Below, one piece after another: positions 26,507 through 35,693 of a stretch of 47,568 nt of DNA. The stretch lies in contig CALUZR010000022.1 of the NCBI GenBank assembly GCA_944325335.1, forward strand, positions 1-47,568, in the 5' to 3' direction. The stretch is from an uncultured Parabacteroides sp. (lineage in GTDB: Bacteria > Bacteroidota > Bacteroidia > Bacteroidales > Tannerellaceae). Position 1 is the first letter of the stretch. Each line of letters starts with the position of its first letter. The position numbers and the translations under genes are program-made. The notes below the pieces were generated by a model that saw only the letters and a list, made by a program, of their open reading frames with translations, searched no databases and had not been told where the DNA came from.

Positions 26507-26597
26507 CAGTTGACAATTGAAAGTTGAAAGTTGGAAAGAAAATGAACCATCCGGCCAAATCATTTTCAATTTTCAATTCTCAATTTTCAATTTTTAT
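26489..26597. repeat. GTTGACA heptamer array and TTTTCAA inverted partner
   Basis: TTGACAG/TTGACAA/TTGAAAG words repeat every 7 bases from 26489 to about 26533. A complementary set of TTTTCAA words lies at 26562-26594. The two halves can pair, forming a long AT-rich hairpin over the end of the SulP gene. Confidence 0.75.
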
Positions 26598-26599
26598 GT
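26592..26599 (+). promoter_or_regulatory. Probable -7 box for the acyltransferase operon
   Basis: TAGCTTTG fits TAnnTTTG, 29 bases before the start at 26628. No clear TTTG stands at -33. Confidence 0.45.
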
Positions 26600-26627
26600 A
26601 GCTTTGTAGCCATAAACGAAGGATCGT

Positions 26628-27449
26628 ATGGACAAAGGCGAGGTAAAACGGATAGACATCAAGCAAGTGCTACGGCAGAAAGCCCCCCGGGCGGCACGGA
26701 AGATACCTGGTTTCGTGGTAGATTACCTCATCCGCACGGTGCACCAGGAGGAGATAAACGACATCCTCACGCGGTACCACGGGCTGGAGGGCGTGGACTT
26801 CATGCAAGCGCTCATCGGCTATTTCGACCTCACGCTCGACGTGCGCGGGGAGATGCCGGGGGAGGGGCGCTTCATCTTTGCCTCCAACCATCCGCTGGGC
26901 GGGCTGGACGGGATTTGCCTCTCGGCCCTCATCGGGGAGGCTTACGGGGGGAAGATACGCTACCTCGTAAACGACCTCCTGCTCTACCTCGAGAACCTGA
27001 AGTCCATCTTCGTCCCTATCAACAAGCATGGCGCGCAAGGCAAGGAGAACGCCCGGCTGATCGAAGAAGCCTATATGTCCGAAAACCAAGTCATCACCTT
27101 CCCCGCAGGGCTTTGCTCGAGGCGCATCGGGGGGAAAGTCGTCGATTTGGAATGGAAGAAATCCTTCATCCAAAAGGCCATCCAATACAGGCGGGATGTC
27201 GTGCCGGTCTTTTTCGAAGGCGAAAACTCCGCCCGCTTCTACCGGCTGGCCAACCTCCGCAAGGCGTTGGGCATCCGGATGAACTACGAGATGGTGTACT
27301 TGCCCGACGAGATGTTCCGCGCCAAGCATAAAACCTTTACCGTCCACCTGGGCGAACCCATCCCTTGGCAAACCTTCGCAAAGGGGGGCAAACCGGCGGA
27401 ATGGGCGGAAAAAGTCAAACAAACCGTATATCACCTAAAACAACAATAA
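26628..27449 (+). CDS. glsA: PlsC-type O-acyltransferase, probable glycine-lipid GlsA
   Basis: The 273-residue protein is of the lysophospholipid acyltransferase type, with the catalytic HX4D motif in SNHPLGGLDGI (His88, Asp93) and the segment ITFPAGLCSRR. It precedes a GNAT-type N-acyltransferase gene by 2 bases. The same pair in Bacteroides makes glycine lipids: GlsB N-acylates glycine and GlsA adds the second, ester-linked chain. Ornithine-lipid synthesis (OlsA/OlsB) is the alternative product class. Family is firm; the glycine substrate is inferred from taxonomic context. Confidence 0.78.
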   Translation: MDKGEVKRIDIKQVLRQKAPRAARKIPGFVVDYLIRTVHQEEINDILTRYHGLEGVDFMQALIGYFDLTLDVRGEMPGEGRFIFASNHPLGGLDGICLSALIGEAYGGKIRYLVNDLLLYLENLKSIFVPINKHGAQGKENARLIEEAYMSENQVITFPAGLCSRRIGGKVVDLEWKKSFIQKAIQYRRDVVPVFFEGENSARFYRLANLRKALGIRMNYEMVYLPDEMFRAKHKTFTVHLGEPIPWQTFAKGGKPAEWAEKVKQTVYHLKQQ

Positions 27450-27451
27450 AC

Positions 27452-28435
27452 ATGATGCAAGAGGTTATCCCACCCGTAGAACGCCGGCTATTGAAGGCAG
27501 AGCTCACGAAAGACAAGATGCTCAGACGGACGAACAAATCGAACAACGAGATTTATATCACCACGGCCGAGGATTCGCCCCACGTCATGCGCGAAATCGG
27601 ACGCTTGCGCGAACTGGCTTTCCGCTTCTATGGAGGCGGGACGGGGTTATCTACCGATATCGACGCCTTCGACACGATGCCCGGTGCCTACCGCCAGCTC
27701 ATCGTGTGGGACCCCGGCGAGGAGGCCATCCTGGGCGGATACCGTTTCCTTTGCGGTTCAGACGTGCGGATGGACGAGGCGGGCAACCCCCTCTTGGCCA
27801 CCTCGCATTTGTTCCATTTCTCGGACAAGTTCCTAAGGGATTACCTGCCCCGCACGGTCGAGTTAGGCCGCTCGTTCGTCGCCCTCGAATACCAAGCCAC
27901 CCGGAGCGGGAGCGCACGCGGGTTGTTCGTATTGGATAACCTTTGGGACGGGCTGGGTGCCCTCTCGGTGGTCGACCCGGATTTGCAATACTATTTCGGG
28001 AAAGTGACCATGTACAATACCTACAACACCGAAGCGCGCGATATGATCCTCTATTTCCTCAAGCTCCATTTCGCGGATAAAGAGCAGCTGGTGACCCCCA
28101 TCCACCCCCTCCAGACGCAGGCCGACGAGGCGAAGCTGCGCGCCCTTTTCCCGTATGGCAATTTCAAAGACAATTACAAGGTGCTGAACCAAGAGGTGCG
28201 CAAGTTCGGCATCAACGTCCCTCCCTTGGTGAACGCCTACATGAGCCTCTCGCCCAAGATGCGTGTCTTCGGGACGGCCGTCAACCATGAGTTCGGGGAA
28301 GTGGAAGAGACCGGTATCCTCATCGACATCAACGAGATACTGGAAGAAAAGAAGAAGCGGCACATCGAAACCTTCCTCCGCGAGGAATGCCAATCGGCCA
28401 CCCTCATCCGGCACCAGGATAGCGCCTCTTCCTAA
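27452..28435 (+). CDS. glsB: GNAT-type N-acyltransferase, probable glycine-lipid GlsB
   Basis: From the start at 27452 the protein has 327 residues; an in-frame upstream start would overlap the previous gene and add non-conserved sequence. It belongs to the hemolysin-like/OlsB group of acyl-ACP N-acyltransferases (LRELAFRFYGGGTGLSTDID, then LGRSFVALEYQ). Bacteroides GlsB forms N-acyl-3-hydroxy-fatty acyl glycine, the precursor of commendamide-type lipids. The 2-base spacing to the O-acyltransferase gene shows an operon. Confidence 0.78.
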   Translation: MMQEVIPPVERRLLKAELTKDKMLRRTNKSNNEIYITTAEDSPHVMREIGRLRELAFRFYGGGTGLSTDIDAFDTMPGAYRQLIVWDPGEEAILGGYRFLCGSDVRMDEAGNPLLATSHLFHFSDKFLRDYLPRTVELGRSFVALEYQATRSGSARGLFVLDNLWDGLGALSVVDPDLQYYFGKVTMYNTYNTEARDMILYFLKLHFADKEQLVTPIHPLQTQADEAKLRALFPYGNFKDNYKVLNQEVRKFGINVPPLVNAYMSLSPKMRVFGTAVNHEFGEVEETGILIDINEILEEKKKRHIETFLREECQSATLIRHQDSASS

Positions 28436-28522
28436 CGAGCTCCGGCGCATTTCATGGTTATATCCGGCAGGAAACATAACGAGAAAATAGTATTTTTATA
28501 AGGACAAAATAAAGAGCATAGT

Positions 28523-31138
28523 GTGGGAAAAATAGTAGAAACACCGTTGATGAAGCAATATTTCGAGATAAAGGCGAAACACCCGGATGCCGTCTTGCTA
28601 TTCCGCGTGGGGGACTTTTACGAAATGTATGGCGAAGATGCCGTGACGGGTGCCGAGCTATTGGGCATCGTCCAAACCAAGCGGGCGAACGGCACGGGGC
28701 AATCCATCGAGATGGCCGGCTTCCCCTACCATGCGCTCGACACGTACCTCCCCAAGCTGGTGCGGGCGGGCAAGCGGGTGGCGATATGCGACCAGCTGGA
28801 AGACCCTAAGCTGGCCAAAAGGCTGGTGAAGCGGGGCATTACGGAATTGGTGACACCCGGCGTCTCCATCAACGACAATATATTGAACCATAAGGAGAAC
28901 AATTTCCTCTCGGCGGTCTATTTCGAGAAAGAGGTGTGCGGTATCGCCTTCTTGGATATCTCCACGGGCGAATTCCTGACCGCAGAGGGTTCGACGGATT
29001 ACATTGACAAGCTCCTCAATAACTTCTCGCCCAAGGAGGTGCTGGTCGAACGGGATCATAAGAAGCAGTTCGAGTCCCTCTTCGGGTCGCGTTTCTTCGT
29101 CTACGAGATGGACGATTGGATATTTACCCTGGAAGCCGCCACCGAACGCCTCTTGAAGCATTTCGAGACGAAGAACCTGAAGGGGTTCGGCGTGCAGCAC
29201 CTGAAGCGGGGCATCGTCTCCTCAGGGGCCATCCTTTATTATTTGGACCAGACGCAACATACGCATATCTCGCACATTACCTCGCTGGCACGTATCGAAG
29301 AGGAGCGGTTTGTCCGCTTGGATAAGTTCACCGTCCGGAGCCTCGAATTGGTATGCGCGATGTGCGAAGACGGGAAGAGCCTCTTGGATGTGCTCGACCA
29401 GACGATTTCGCCCATGGGTTCACGCATGCTCCGCCGGTGGCTCCTTTTCCCCTTGAAAGACATCAAGCCGATCGAAGAACGCCAGAACGGGGTGGAATAT
29501 TTCTTCAAACACCCGGAGGTGAAGGAGTTATTAGACGAGCAATTGGAGCAGGTGGGGGATGTGGAACGCATCATCTCGAAGGTGGCGGTCGGGCGTGTCT
29601 CCCCGCGCGAGGTGGTCCAACTCAAAATCGCCCTGCATGCCATCGGACCGGTCAAAGAGGCTTGCTTGGAGAGCGGCGAACCGGCGCTGGCCCGCATCGG
29701 GGAGCAATTGAACGTATGCGCCTTGATACGGGACCGCATCGAGCGGGAAATCCAACCCGATCCCCCCTCGCAAGTGAACAAAGGAGGGGTCATCGCCCCG
29801 GGGGTCAGTGCCGAACTGGACGAATTGCGTGCCATTGCCTATTCGGGAAAAGATTATTTGCTCCAAATCCAACAACGGGAGAGCGAACGGACGGGCATCC
29901 CCAGCCTGAAGGTGGCGTTCAACAATGTGTTCGGGTATTATATCGAGGTGCGGAATGCGCACAAGGACAAGGTGCCGGCCGGGTGGATCCGGAAGCAGAC
30001 CTTGGTGAATGCCGAGCGTTACATCACCGAAGAGCTCAAGGAATACGAAGAGAAGATATTAGGGGCGGAAGAGAAAATCCTCTCGCTCGAAGCCCGCTTA
30101 TTCAATGATTTGGTATTGTGTCTGGCGGAATACATAGCTCCTATCCAATGCAATGCGAACTTGGTCGGCCAGCTGGATTGCTTGCTCTCTTTCGCCAAGG
30201 TGGCCAAGGAGAACAAGTACATCCGTCCGCAGGTCGACGAATCGGAGGTGATCGATATCCACGCCGGGCGGCATCCCGTCATCGAAAAGCAAATGCCCCC
30301 GGGCGAACATTATGTGGCGAACGATGTCTACCTGGATGAAGACAAGCAACAAATCATCATCATCACCGGTCCGAACATGGCCGGGAAATCCGCCCTGCTC
30401 CGCCAAACGGCCCTCATCACGCTCATGGCGCAAATCGGGAGCTTCGTACCCGCGGAAAGTGCGCATATTGGCGTGGTAGACAAGATCTTTACCCGCGTGG
30501 GGGCTTCGGATAACATCTCGGTGGGCGAATCCACGTTTATGGTCGAGATGAATGAAGCCGCCGATATCTTGAACAACATGACCTCGCGTAGCCTCGTGCT
30601 CTTCGACGAGTTGGGGCGGGGGACGAGCACGTATGATGGCATCTCGATCGCATGGGCCATTGTGGAATACATCCATGAGCATCCGCGTTCACATGCCAAG
30701 ACGCTCTTTGCCACGCATTACCATGAGCTGAACGAGATGGAACGCTCCTTCCCGCGCATCAAGAACTATAACGTATCGGTCAAGGAGGTGGGCAACAAGG
30801 TCATCTTCTTGCGCAAGCTGGTGCCCGGGGGAAGCGAGCATAGTTTCGGCATCCACGTGGCGCGTATGGCGGGCATGCCCAAAAGCATCGTGGAGAGGGC
30901 ATCCGAAATCCTGAAAGTATTGGAGAAGGAGAAGCGCCAAGAAGAGGGCATCGCCGGGCAAGCCTTGAAGAAAACCGAAAGGAAGCAAGGGGCTTACCAA
31001 TTGAGCTTCTTCCAATTGGACGACCCGATATTGAGCCAGGTGCGCGATGAGATCAAGAACTTGGATGTAAACAACCTCACGCCCCTCGAGGCGTTGAACA
31101 AATTGAACGAGATAAAAAAGATAATCAATGGGAAATAA
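28523..31138 (+). CDS. mutS: DNA mismatch repair protein MutS
   Basis: MutS recognises mismatches and recruits MutL. The 871-residue protein has the N-terminal mismatch-binding domain with the Phe-x-Glu motif in [11 protein letters not shown], the lever/clamp region, and a C-terminal ATPase with Walker A GPNMAGKS from residue 616, then [12 protein letters not shown] and [10 protein letters not shown]. The start is a GTG at 28523. The next ATG would cut into the conserved [11 protein letters not shown] segment, so GTG is preferred. The stop overlaps the next gene by 11 bases. Confidence 0.96.
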   Translation: MGKIVETPLMKQYFEIKAKHPDAVLLFRVGDFYEMYGEDAVTGAELLGIVQTKRANGTGQSIEMAGFPYHALDTYLPKLVRAGKRVAICDQLEDPKLAKRLVKRGITELVTPGVSINDNILNHKENNFLSAVYFEKEVCGIAFLDISTGEFLTAEGSTDYIDKLLNNFSPKEVLVERDHKKQFESLFGSRFFVYEMDDWIFTLEAATERLLKHFETKNLKGFGVQHLKRGIVSSGAILYYLDQTQHTHISHITSLARIEEERFVRLDKFTVRSLELVCAMCEDGKSLLDVLDQTISPMGSRMLRRWLLFPLKDIKPIEERQNGVEYFFKHPEVKELLDEQLEQVGDVERIISKVAVGRVSPREVVQLKIALHAIGPVKEACLESGEPALARIGEQLNVCALIRDRIEREIQPDPPSQVNKGGVIAPGVSAELDELRAIAYSGKDYLLQIQQRESERTGIPSLKVAFNNVFGYYIEVRNAHKDKVPAGWIRKQTLVNAERYITEELKEYEEKILGAEEKILSLEARLFNDLVLCLAEYIAPIQCNANLVGQLDCLLSFAKVAKENKYIRPQVDESEVIDIHAGRHPVIEKQMPPGEHYVANDVYLDEDKQQIIIITGPNMAGKSALLRQTALITLMAQIGSFVPAESAHIGVVDKIFTRVGASDNISVGESTFMVEMNEAADILNNMTSRSLVLFDELGRGTSTYDGISIAWAIVEYIHEHPRSHAKTLFATHYHELNEMERSFPRIKNYNVSVKEVGNKVIFLRKLVPGGSEHSFGIHVARMAGMPKSIVERASEILKVLEKEKRQEEGIAGQALKKTERKQGAYQLSFFQLDDPILSQVRDEIKNLDVNNLTPLEALNKLNEIKKIINGK

Positions 31139-32228
31139 CAACAGGCTTCTTTCGTTGGACGTCATGCGGGGCATCACGATAGCCGGCATGATATTGGTGA
31201 ACAATCCGGGTGATTGGGCGCACGTCTACGCCCCGCTCGCACATGCGCATTGGAATGGGTTCACGCCGACCGACATGGTGTTCCCCTTCTTCATGTTCAT
31301 GATGGGGGTTTCCGCCTATTTCTCGCTCCGGAAATATGATTTCACGTGGAACAATGCATGCGTGTGGAAAATCGTGAAACGGACGGTGGTGATTTTCTTC
31401 ATCGGCTTGGCTTTAAACGGATTGAGCTTGGCCATGTTTGGTGGCTTGGAATGGGAGCGATGGCGTATCTTGGGTGTCTTGCAACGATTAGCATTGGCGT
31501 ACGGGGTGGCCTCGTTCATAGCGATATCTATTCCCCATAAATACCTGTTGCATACGGCTATTTCCCTTTTGATACTTCATTCGGCTTTGCTCTTAGGGAC
31601 GCATAGCTTGGAACTTACGCCGGATAGCCTTGTGGCGGTCATAGACCGTGCCGTGCTGGGCGAGAGCCATTTGTATCGGGACGTGATGGCGGACGGGACG
31701 CGGATCGCCTTCGACCCCGAGGGACTCTTAGGCATCGTGAGCAGCGTGGCGCATGTGTTGATCGGCATGTGGGCGGGGAAGATGATTATTTCCCAACGGA
31801 AAAACCCTGGGAAGATCGTTATAAACCTGTTCGTTTACGGTTGTATTTTATTGTTTTGTGGCCTGTTGTTGAGCTATGCGGTGCCTATCAACAAGAAGAT
31901 TTGGAGCAGTACGTTCGTGCTCGTGACGTGCGGATTCGGTTCGCTCCTCCTGGCGCTTTTGATGTATGGCATCGATATCCGCAAGCGGACAGGGTGGACG
32001 CGCTTCTTCGAGACGTTTGGTGTCAATCCGCTCTACCTCTATGTGCAGGCCGAACTCTTGGCACGCCTGGTGGCTTATTTCGGATGGGGCGATGTGGTGA
32101 TGCGCGAAGTATTGACACCTCTATTGGGGGATTATCCCGCCTCGTTGGCTTGGGCGTTATTGTTCGTGCTGGCCAATTGGGTGCCAGGGCATTTCCTTTA
32201 CAAACGGCATATATACATTAAAATATAG
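31128..32228 (+). CDS. DUF5009 / HGSNAT-like membrane acyltransferase
   Basis: This 366-residue protein has about ten membrane segments. It opens with [20 protein letters not shown] and the catalytic-region histidines in [19 protein letters not shown]. That pattern is shared with heparan-alpha-glucosaminide N-acetyltransferase and bacterial NagX-like proteins, which transfer acetyl groups to sugars across the membrane. The substrate is unknown. It overlaps mutS and is followed 2 bases later by a sigma factor gene, giving a three-gene operon. Confidence 0.82.
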   Translation: MGNNNRLLSLDVMRGITIAGMILVNNPGDWAHVYAPLAHAHWNGFTPTDMVFPFFMFMMGVSAYFSLRKYDFTWNNACVWKIVKRTVVIFFIGLALNGLSLAMFGGLEWERWRILGVLQRLALAYGVASFIAISIPHKYLLHTAISLLILHSALLLGTHSLELTPDSLVAVIDRAVLGESHLYRDVMADGTRIAFDPEGLLGIVSSVAHVLIGMWAGKMIISQRKNPGKIVINLFVYGCILLFCGLLLSYAVPINKKIWSSTFVLVTCGFGSLLLALLMYGIDIRKRTGWTRFFETFGVNPLYLYVQAELLARLVAYFGWGDVVMREVLTPLLGDYPASLAWALLFVLANWVPGHFLYKRHIYIKI

Positions 32229-32230
32229 GG

Positions 32231-32827
32231 ATGGAAGCGAGCGAACGGATTATCGTCGGACTCCTGAAGGCGGGCGACGCGAAGGCATGGCGTTGGCTCT
32301 ATGCGCACCATTACGAGGTGCTTTGCCGCATGGCGGACGATTATCTGTGCGACCCGTTTCTGGCCGAGAGCATGGTGGAAGACGTGATTTTCCGTTTCTG
32401 GGAGATGCGCGATACGGTCGAAATCCAAACCTCCTTGCGTGCCTATCTGGTGCGGGCGGTGCGCAACCGGTGCTTGAACCATCTTTCCTCCAAACAAGAA
32501 CGGTGCGAGACGAGCTTCTCGGAACTTCCGCTCGAATCGCTCGATGCTTCGCTTTTCTTTCGTGCGAGTGATGAACATCCATTGGGCCGTCTCCTCGAGA
32601 AAGAACTGGAGGAAAAGATCATCCGTGCCGTAGAAAGCATTCCGCCCGAATCCCGCCAAGTTTTCCGGAAAAGCCGCTTCGAACGGAAAAAGAATGACGA
32701 GATCGCGCAAGAATTGGGCATCTCCGTCAATACCGTGAAATACCACATCAAGCGCGCCCTCGCCATCCTTCGGGAGCATTTAGGAGATTATCTGATGCTC
32801 CTTTGGGGATTCTTCCTATTCAGGTGA
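32231..32827 (+). CDS. ECF-type RNA polymerase sigma factor (orphan)
   Basis: This 198-residue sigma-70 family protein has region 2 (residues 10-80; AHHYEVLCRMADDYLCDPFL) and region 4 (about 130-185; FERKKNDEIAQELGISVNTV). Its layout matches the Bacteroidales ECF group that usually works with FecR anti-sigma factors. No FecR gene follows. The gene sits 2 bases after the DUF5009 gene and ends 30 bases before a family A half repeat. What controls it is unclear. Confidence 0.9.
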   Translation: MEASERIIVGLLKAGDAKAWRWLYAHHYEVLCRMADDYLCDPFLAESMVEDVIFRFWEMRDTVEIQTSLRAYLVRAVRNRCLNHLSSKQERCETSFSELPLESLDASLFFRASDEHPLGRLLEKELEEKIIRAVESIPPESRQVFRKSRFERKKNDEIAQELGISVNTVKYHIKRALAILREHLGDYLMLLWGFFLFR

Positions 32828-32856
32828 AAAATGCATCAGCTTCGTATTTTTTAGAA

Positions 32857-32900
32857 AATCTGCGGTCATCTGCGCTTTAGTCTGCGTTTATCTGCGTGCC
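32857..32900. repeat. Half copy of family A (A9)
   Basis: Only the right arm is present: AATCTGCGGTCATCTGCG, then TTTATCTGCGTGCC. It is followed by CCCCCGAAGGCATC, a family C remnant. It lies 30 bases after the ECF sigma gene. The remainder of the gap to 33058 shows no clear feature. Confidence 0.8.
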
Positions 32901-33064
32901 CTAATCCCCCGAAGGCATCTGCGTGCAAACCTCCCCTTTTAACTTAAAACCTGGCATCGCGCGTTAATTATGCATATATCTTGCGGGAAAGATGAACATT
33001 GTGGCAGCTATTTTGTCTTATAGGCATCTAATGGAATGAAGTTTATATTTAAAAGGGTATGACA

Positions 33065-33697
33065 ATGAAAAAGATTTGGATGTATGGATTGCTCGCAGGG
33101 ACGGTCCTGCTGGGTAGTTGCGAGAAGGATCCGGACTTGGGCGAGATGGACGGTGATTTCACGGTCTATACGCAATACGACCCGGAGACGGACTTTGCCG
33201 GCGCATCGACTTACTATCTGCCAGACAGTATCTTGACGGCCGGACAAGGGATGCAAGCCGTGTATTGGTCTGACGAGAACGCCGACGCGCTCCTCGCACA
33301 AGTGGAACGCACGATGGACGACCGGGGCTATGCGCGCAGCACGGAGAAAGCGGATGCCGATTTGGGTATCCAGGTGACTTACTTGGAGAATACGGTGAAT
33401 ATGGTTGGTTTCACGGGCGGCTATTGGGATGGCTGGTGGGATCCTTATTATTGGGGACCCTATTGGGGCGGCGGATGGTATTATCCCTTCCCGGTTACGT
33501 ACCAATACAATACGGGGAATATCGTCCTCGAGATGGTCGATTTGCGCACGGCCGGGGCGGACGGTTCACGTTTGCCGGTCGTGTGGATTGCCAGCAGCGA
33601 GGGGATGATTGCCGGGAATGCGCGCATCGACATGGCGTTGGTGCAACGTGCCATCGCGCAATCGTTTGTGCAATCGCCTTATATTAACCATAAATAA
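33065..33697 (+). CDS. DUF4136 lipoprotein
   Basis: The protein has 210 residues from the ATG at 33065 (an ATG two codons earlier is possible). A lipoprotein signal (LLAGTVLLGSC) places the lipidated Cys at residue 19. The DUF4136 domain follows (TDFAGASTYYLPDSI through the C-terminal IARIDMALVQRAIAQS-like helix). A Trp/Tyr/Gly-rich stretch (WDGWWDPYYWGPYWGGGWYY) interrupts it. The family is periplasmic or outer-membrane attached, with unknown role. The next gene, an outer-membrane barrel, starts 14 bases on; a joint envelope function is plausible. Confidence 0.82.
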   Translation: MKKIWMYGLLAGTVLLGSCEKDPDLGEMDGDFTVYTQYDPETDFAGASTYYLPDSILTAGQGMQAVYWSDENADALLAQVERTMDDRGYARSTEKADADLGIQVTYLENTVNMVGFTGGYWDGWWDPYYWGPYWGGGWYYPFPVTYQYNTGNIVLEMVDLRTAGADGSRLPVVWIASSEGMIAGNARIDMALVQRAIAQSFVQSPYINHK

Positions 33698-33711
33698 AGG
33701 AGGATGACGGT

Positions 33712-34335
33712 ATGAAAAAGATAGTATATAGTGGGTTGATGATGGCGTGCTTCCTGGGGATTGCCGTGAAGGGCGAAGCACGCTCGTTTGCAGATGACTT
33801 GAGCTTTAGCCTCGATTGGCAGATGAATGCACCCATCGGGACAGATTTCGCCAACCAGATAAGCGGCTGGGGCATGAACCTTGATGCGGGTTATGAGATT
33901 ACGCCGGAATGGACGGCCGGTGTGTTTGCCTCGTTCCATACGAACCACCGCTACGTGGGGCGTGAGACGATCCAGCTCTCGCCGACCGAGGCGCTCACGA
34001 CCGACCAGCAGCATTCCGCCTTCCAGGTACCCTTTGGGGCGTTTGGCCGTTATTATGTATATGATAATGGATATGTCCGTCCGTATGTGGGCGGGAAAGT
34101 AGGTGCGATGTACGAACAAAATACGACGTACCTCAATTCGACGGGTTATTACGAACGCCCGTGGGGATTTTACGTCTCGCCCGAGCTGGGCATGAACATC
34201 AACCCGAAACGTTTCCATCGCTATGGGTTCCACGTGGCCGTCTATTATAGTTATGCCACGAACCAGACGGACCTTTTGCAATACGAGGAGAACGGGCGGC
34301 ATAACCTCGGTTTCCGCCTGGGTGTCTGCTTCTGA
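33712..34335 (+). CDS. Outer-membrane beta-barrel protein, small porin type
   Basis: This 207-residue protein has a signal peptide (residues 1-22, ending KGEARS), followed by alternating amphipathic strands such as WGMNLDAGYEITPEWTAGVF and FHRYGFHVAVYYSYA. It ends in FRLGVCF, a barrel-type terminal strand with aromatic end. AGGAGG stands 7-12 bases before the start, which is unusual in this phylum. It is co-transcribed with the DUF4136 lipoprotein. Confidence 0.8.
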   Translation: MKKIVYSGLMMACFLGIAVKGEARSFADDLSFSLDWQMNAPIGTDFANQISGWGMNLDAGYEITPEWTAGVFASFHTNHRYVGRETIQLSPTEALTTDQQHSAFQVPFGAFGRYYVYDNGYVRPYVGGKVGAMYEQNTTYLNSTGYYERPWGFYVSPELGMNINPKRFHRYGFHVAVYYSYATNQTDLLQYEENGRHNLGFRLGVCF

Positions 34336-34345
34336 TGTAAAAAAG

Positions 34346-34418
34346 AAACACGGAGATTTCAGCCGGTGTGGAGAAAAAAAACAAAAACTCCACGCCGCGC
34401 GTCCCTCTCCGTGTTTTT
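34346..34418. terminator. Nested bidirectional terminator
   Basis: An outer stem AAACACGGAGA / TCTCCGTGTTT encloses an inner stem GGTGTGGAG / CTCCACGCC, and a T run (34413-34418) follows. It lies between the convergent barrel gene and the small winged-helix gene. A-rich sequence on the left side allows use in both directions. Confidence 0.8.
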
Positions 34419-34421
34419 ATT

Positions 34422-34646
34422 TTATCCTATGAAATAATTAATAGCCAAGTAAAGGTATTCGTGGTGGTTCGTTTCATCCGTTTCGAATTGGATTTTATCT
34501 TCGCGGGCGAGCCACCCGATCGCGGCGTTCAGGTCGCGGTCATGCAATCCGGAGCGTGCTTTCAACTCGTTGTATTCCCAGCGTTCTTGTTGGCTGAGCA
34601 GGTTCCAAAGGATGCCGGCGTTCGTGCCGATTATTTGCTTGTTCAT
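34422..34646 (-). CDS. DUF2582 winged helix-turn-helix protein, copy 2
   Basis: This 74-residue protein is a compact winged helix, opening with MNKQIIGTNAGILWNLLSQQ. The conserved core is ELKARSGLHDRDLNAAIGWL followed by AREDKIQF. It is clearly paralogous to the gene just upstream, with the same layout and the shared ending of the NYFIG/NFYIG type. DNA binding is predicted from the fold; targets are unknown. Only 5 bases separate the two genes. Confidence 0.82.
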   Translation of the reverse strand: MNKQIIGTNAGILWNLLSQQERWEYNELKARSGLHDRDLNAAIGWLAREDKIQFETDETNHHEYLYLAINYFIG

Positions 34647-34651
34647 ACGCG

Positions 34652-34879
34652 TTATCCGATATAAAAGTTAAGTTCGACATATAAGATTTCATGGTCTCCT
34701 ATGCGAGTGGATTCGAATTGGATCTTCCCTTCGCTGGCGAGCCATCCCATGGCGGCATTCAGTTCGCGGTCTGAAAGTTTGCACGCCTCTTTGATCTCTT
34801 GGTATTCCCATTTCCGGTTCTCCCCGTGGAGGAGCTTCCAGATTTTATCTGCGCTATCTTTAATGCTCTGTACATTCAT
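34652..34879 (-). CDS. DUF2582 winged helix-turn-helix protein, copy 1
   Basis: The protein has 75 residues from the ATG at 34879; an upstream in-frame ATG would add a hydrophobic, non-conserved tail. The core reads EIKEACKLSDRELNAAMGWL, then ASEGKIQFE, almost parallel to copy 2. Such proteins are widespread in Bacteroidales as single genes. The tandem pair looks like a local duplication with divergence. Confidence 0.82.
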   Translation of the reverse strand: MNVQSIKDSADKIWKLLHGENRKWEYQEIKEACKLSDRELNAAMGWLASEGKIQFESTRIGDHEILYVELNFYIG

Positions 34880-35053
34880 AATTGACACGATTAAAATAAA
34901 CGAAAACGTTATTCTTCTCACATGGTAAGATTCCTTACCGGCGGCAAAAATAGGGAATATTCTTCTTTTTTGCTATTTAATTTCGATGAAAATTTGTTCG
35001 TTGTTCTCTTTTTTGCCATCTTTACGGCGTTTTAGTAGATAAAGGGACGGTTT

Positions 35054-35656
35054 ATGGCGAATTTTGTAACTTCGGCAAAGATAGATTCCGAGACGTTGGC
35101 TCGCTTGAAGCAGGGCGATGTCCGCGCGTTCGAGGTGATATTCTGGGAATACAATCCGCGGGTGTACCACTTCGTTTATTCGTTGCTTTTCGACAAACTC
35201 CTGGCGGAAGATTTGACGCAGACGGTCTTCCTCAAGATTTGGGAGCGGCGTGAGTGGATCGACCCGTCGCAACCTTTCGAGGCGTACCTTTTCACCATCG
35301 CCCGGCATTTGGCATATAAGGAGAGCGAACGGATGCTGGCTTCATCGCTGGCGGATTTGGCAGAGGCGTCTTCGTTTGCAGATGAGGCCGTGCTGGAGGA
35401 GAAGCTGGAGGCCGATTCGTTGCGCGAGTACATCCGTCGGTTGGTCGACCGCATGCCAGCCGCACGCCGGGAAATCTTCCGCCTGAGCCGCGAAGCGCAT
35501 CTCTCGCACAAGGAAATCGCCGAGCGGTTACATATTTCGGAGAAGACGGTCGAGACGCAACTCTACCGTGCCCTCCGTTTCTTGCGGGAAGAATTGCACA
35601 AAGGGTCGTTCTTGGCGCTTCTCTTGTGGTGTGGCGCGATGGGGGAATGGAATTGA
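35054..35656 (+). CDS. ECF-type RNA polymerase sigma factor
   Basis: The 200-residue protein has sigma region 2 (NPRVYHFVYSLLFDKLLAEDL, then TQTVFLKIWERR) and region 4 (SREAHLSHKEIAERLHISEK, then TVETQLYRALRFL). It fits the Bacteroidales group that activates polysaccharide utilisation loci with a FecR anti-sigma. The likely FecR gene lies 2.3 kb downstream, beyond three unrelated genes. A possible -7 box (TAACTTCG) falls inside the first codons, so the true start may be a downstream non-ATG codon. Confidence 0.9.
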   Translation: MANFVTSAKIDSETLARLKQGDVRAFEVIFWEYNPRVYHFVYSLLFDKLLAEDLTQTVFLKIWERREWIDPSQPFEAYLFTIARHLAYKESERMLASSLADLAEASSFADEAVLEEKLEADSLREYIRRLVDRMPAARREIFRLSREAHLSHKEIAERLHISEKTVETQLYRALRFLREELHKGSFLALLLWCGAMGEWN

Positions 35657-35693
35657 AAAGACATATTTGTTAAACTATAAAGTAAAAATAGAA

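Noticed and set aside
35568..35693. Earlier start of the EEP hydrolase
   Set aside because: It would overlap the sigma gene and hide the clear signal peptide that begins at 35694.
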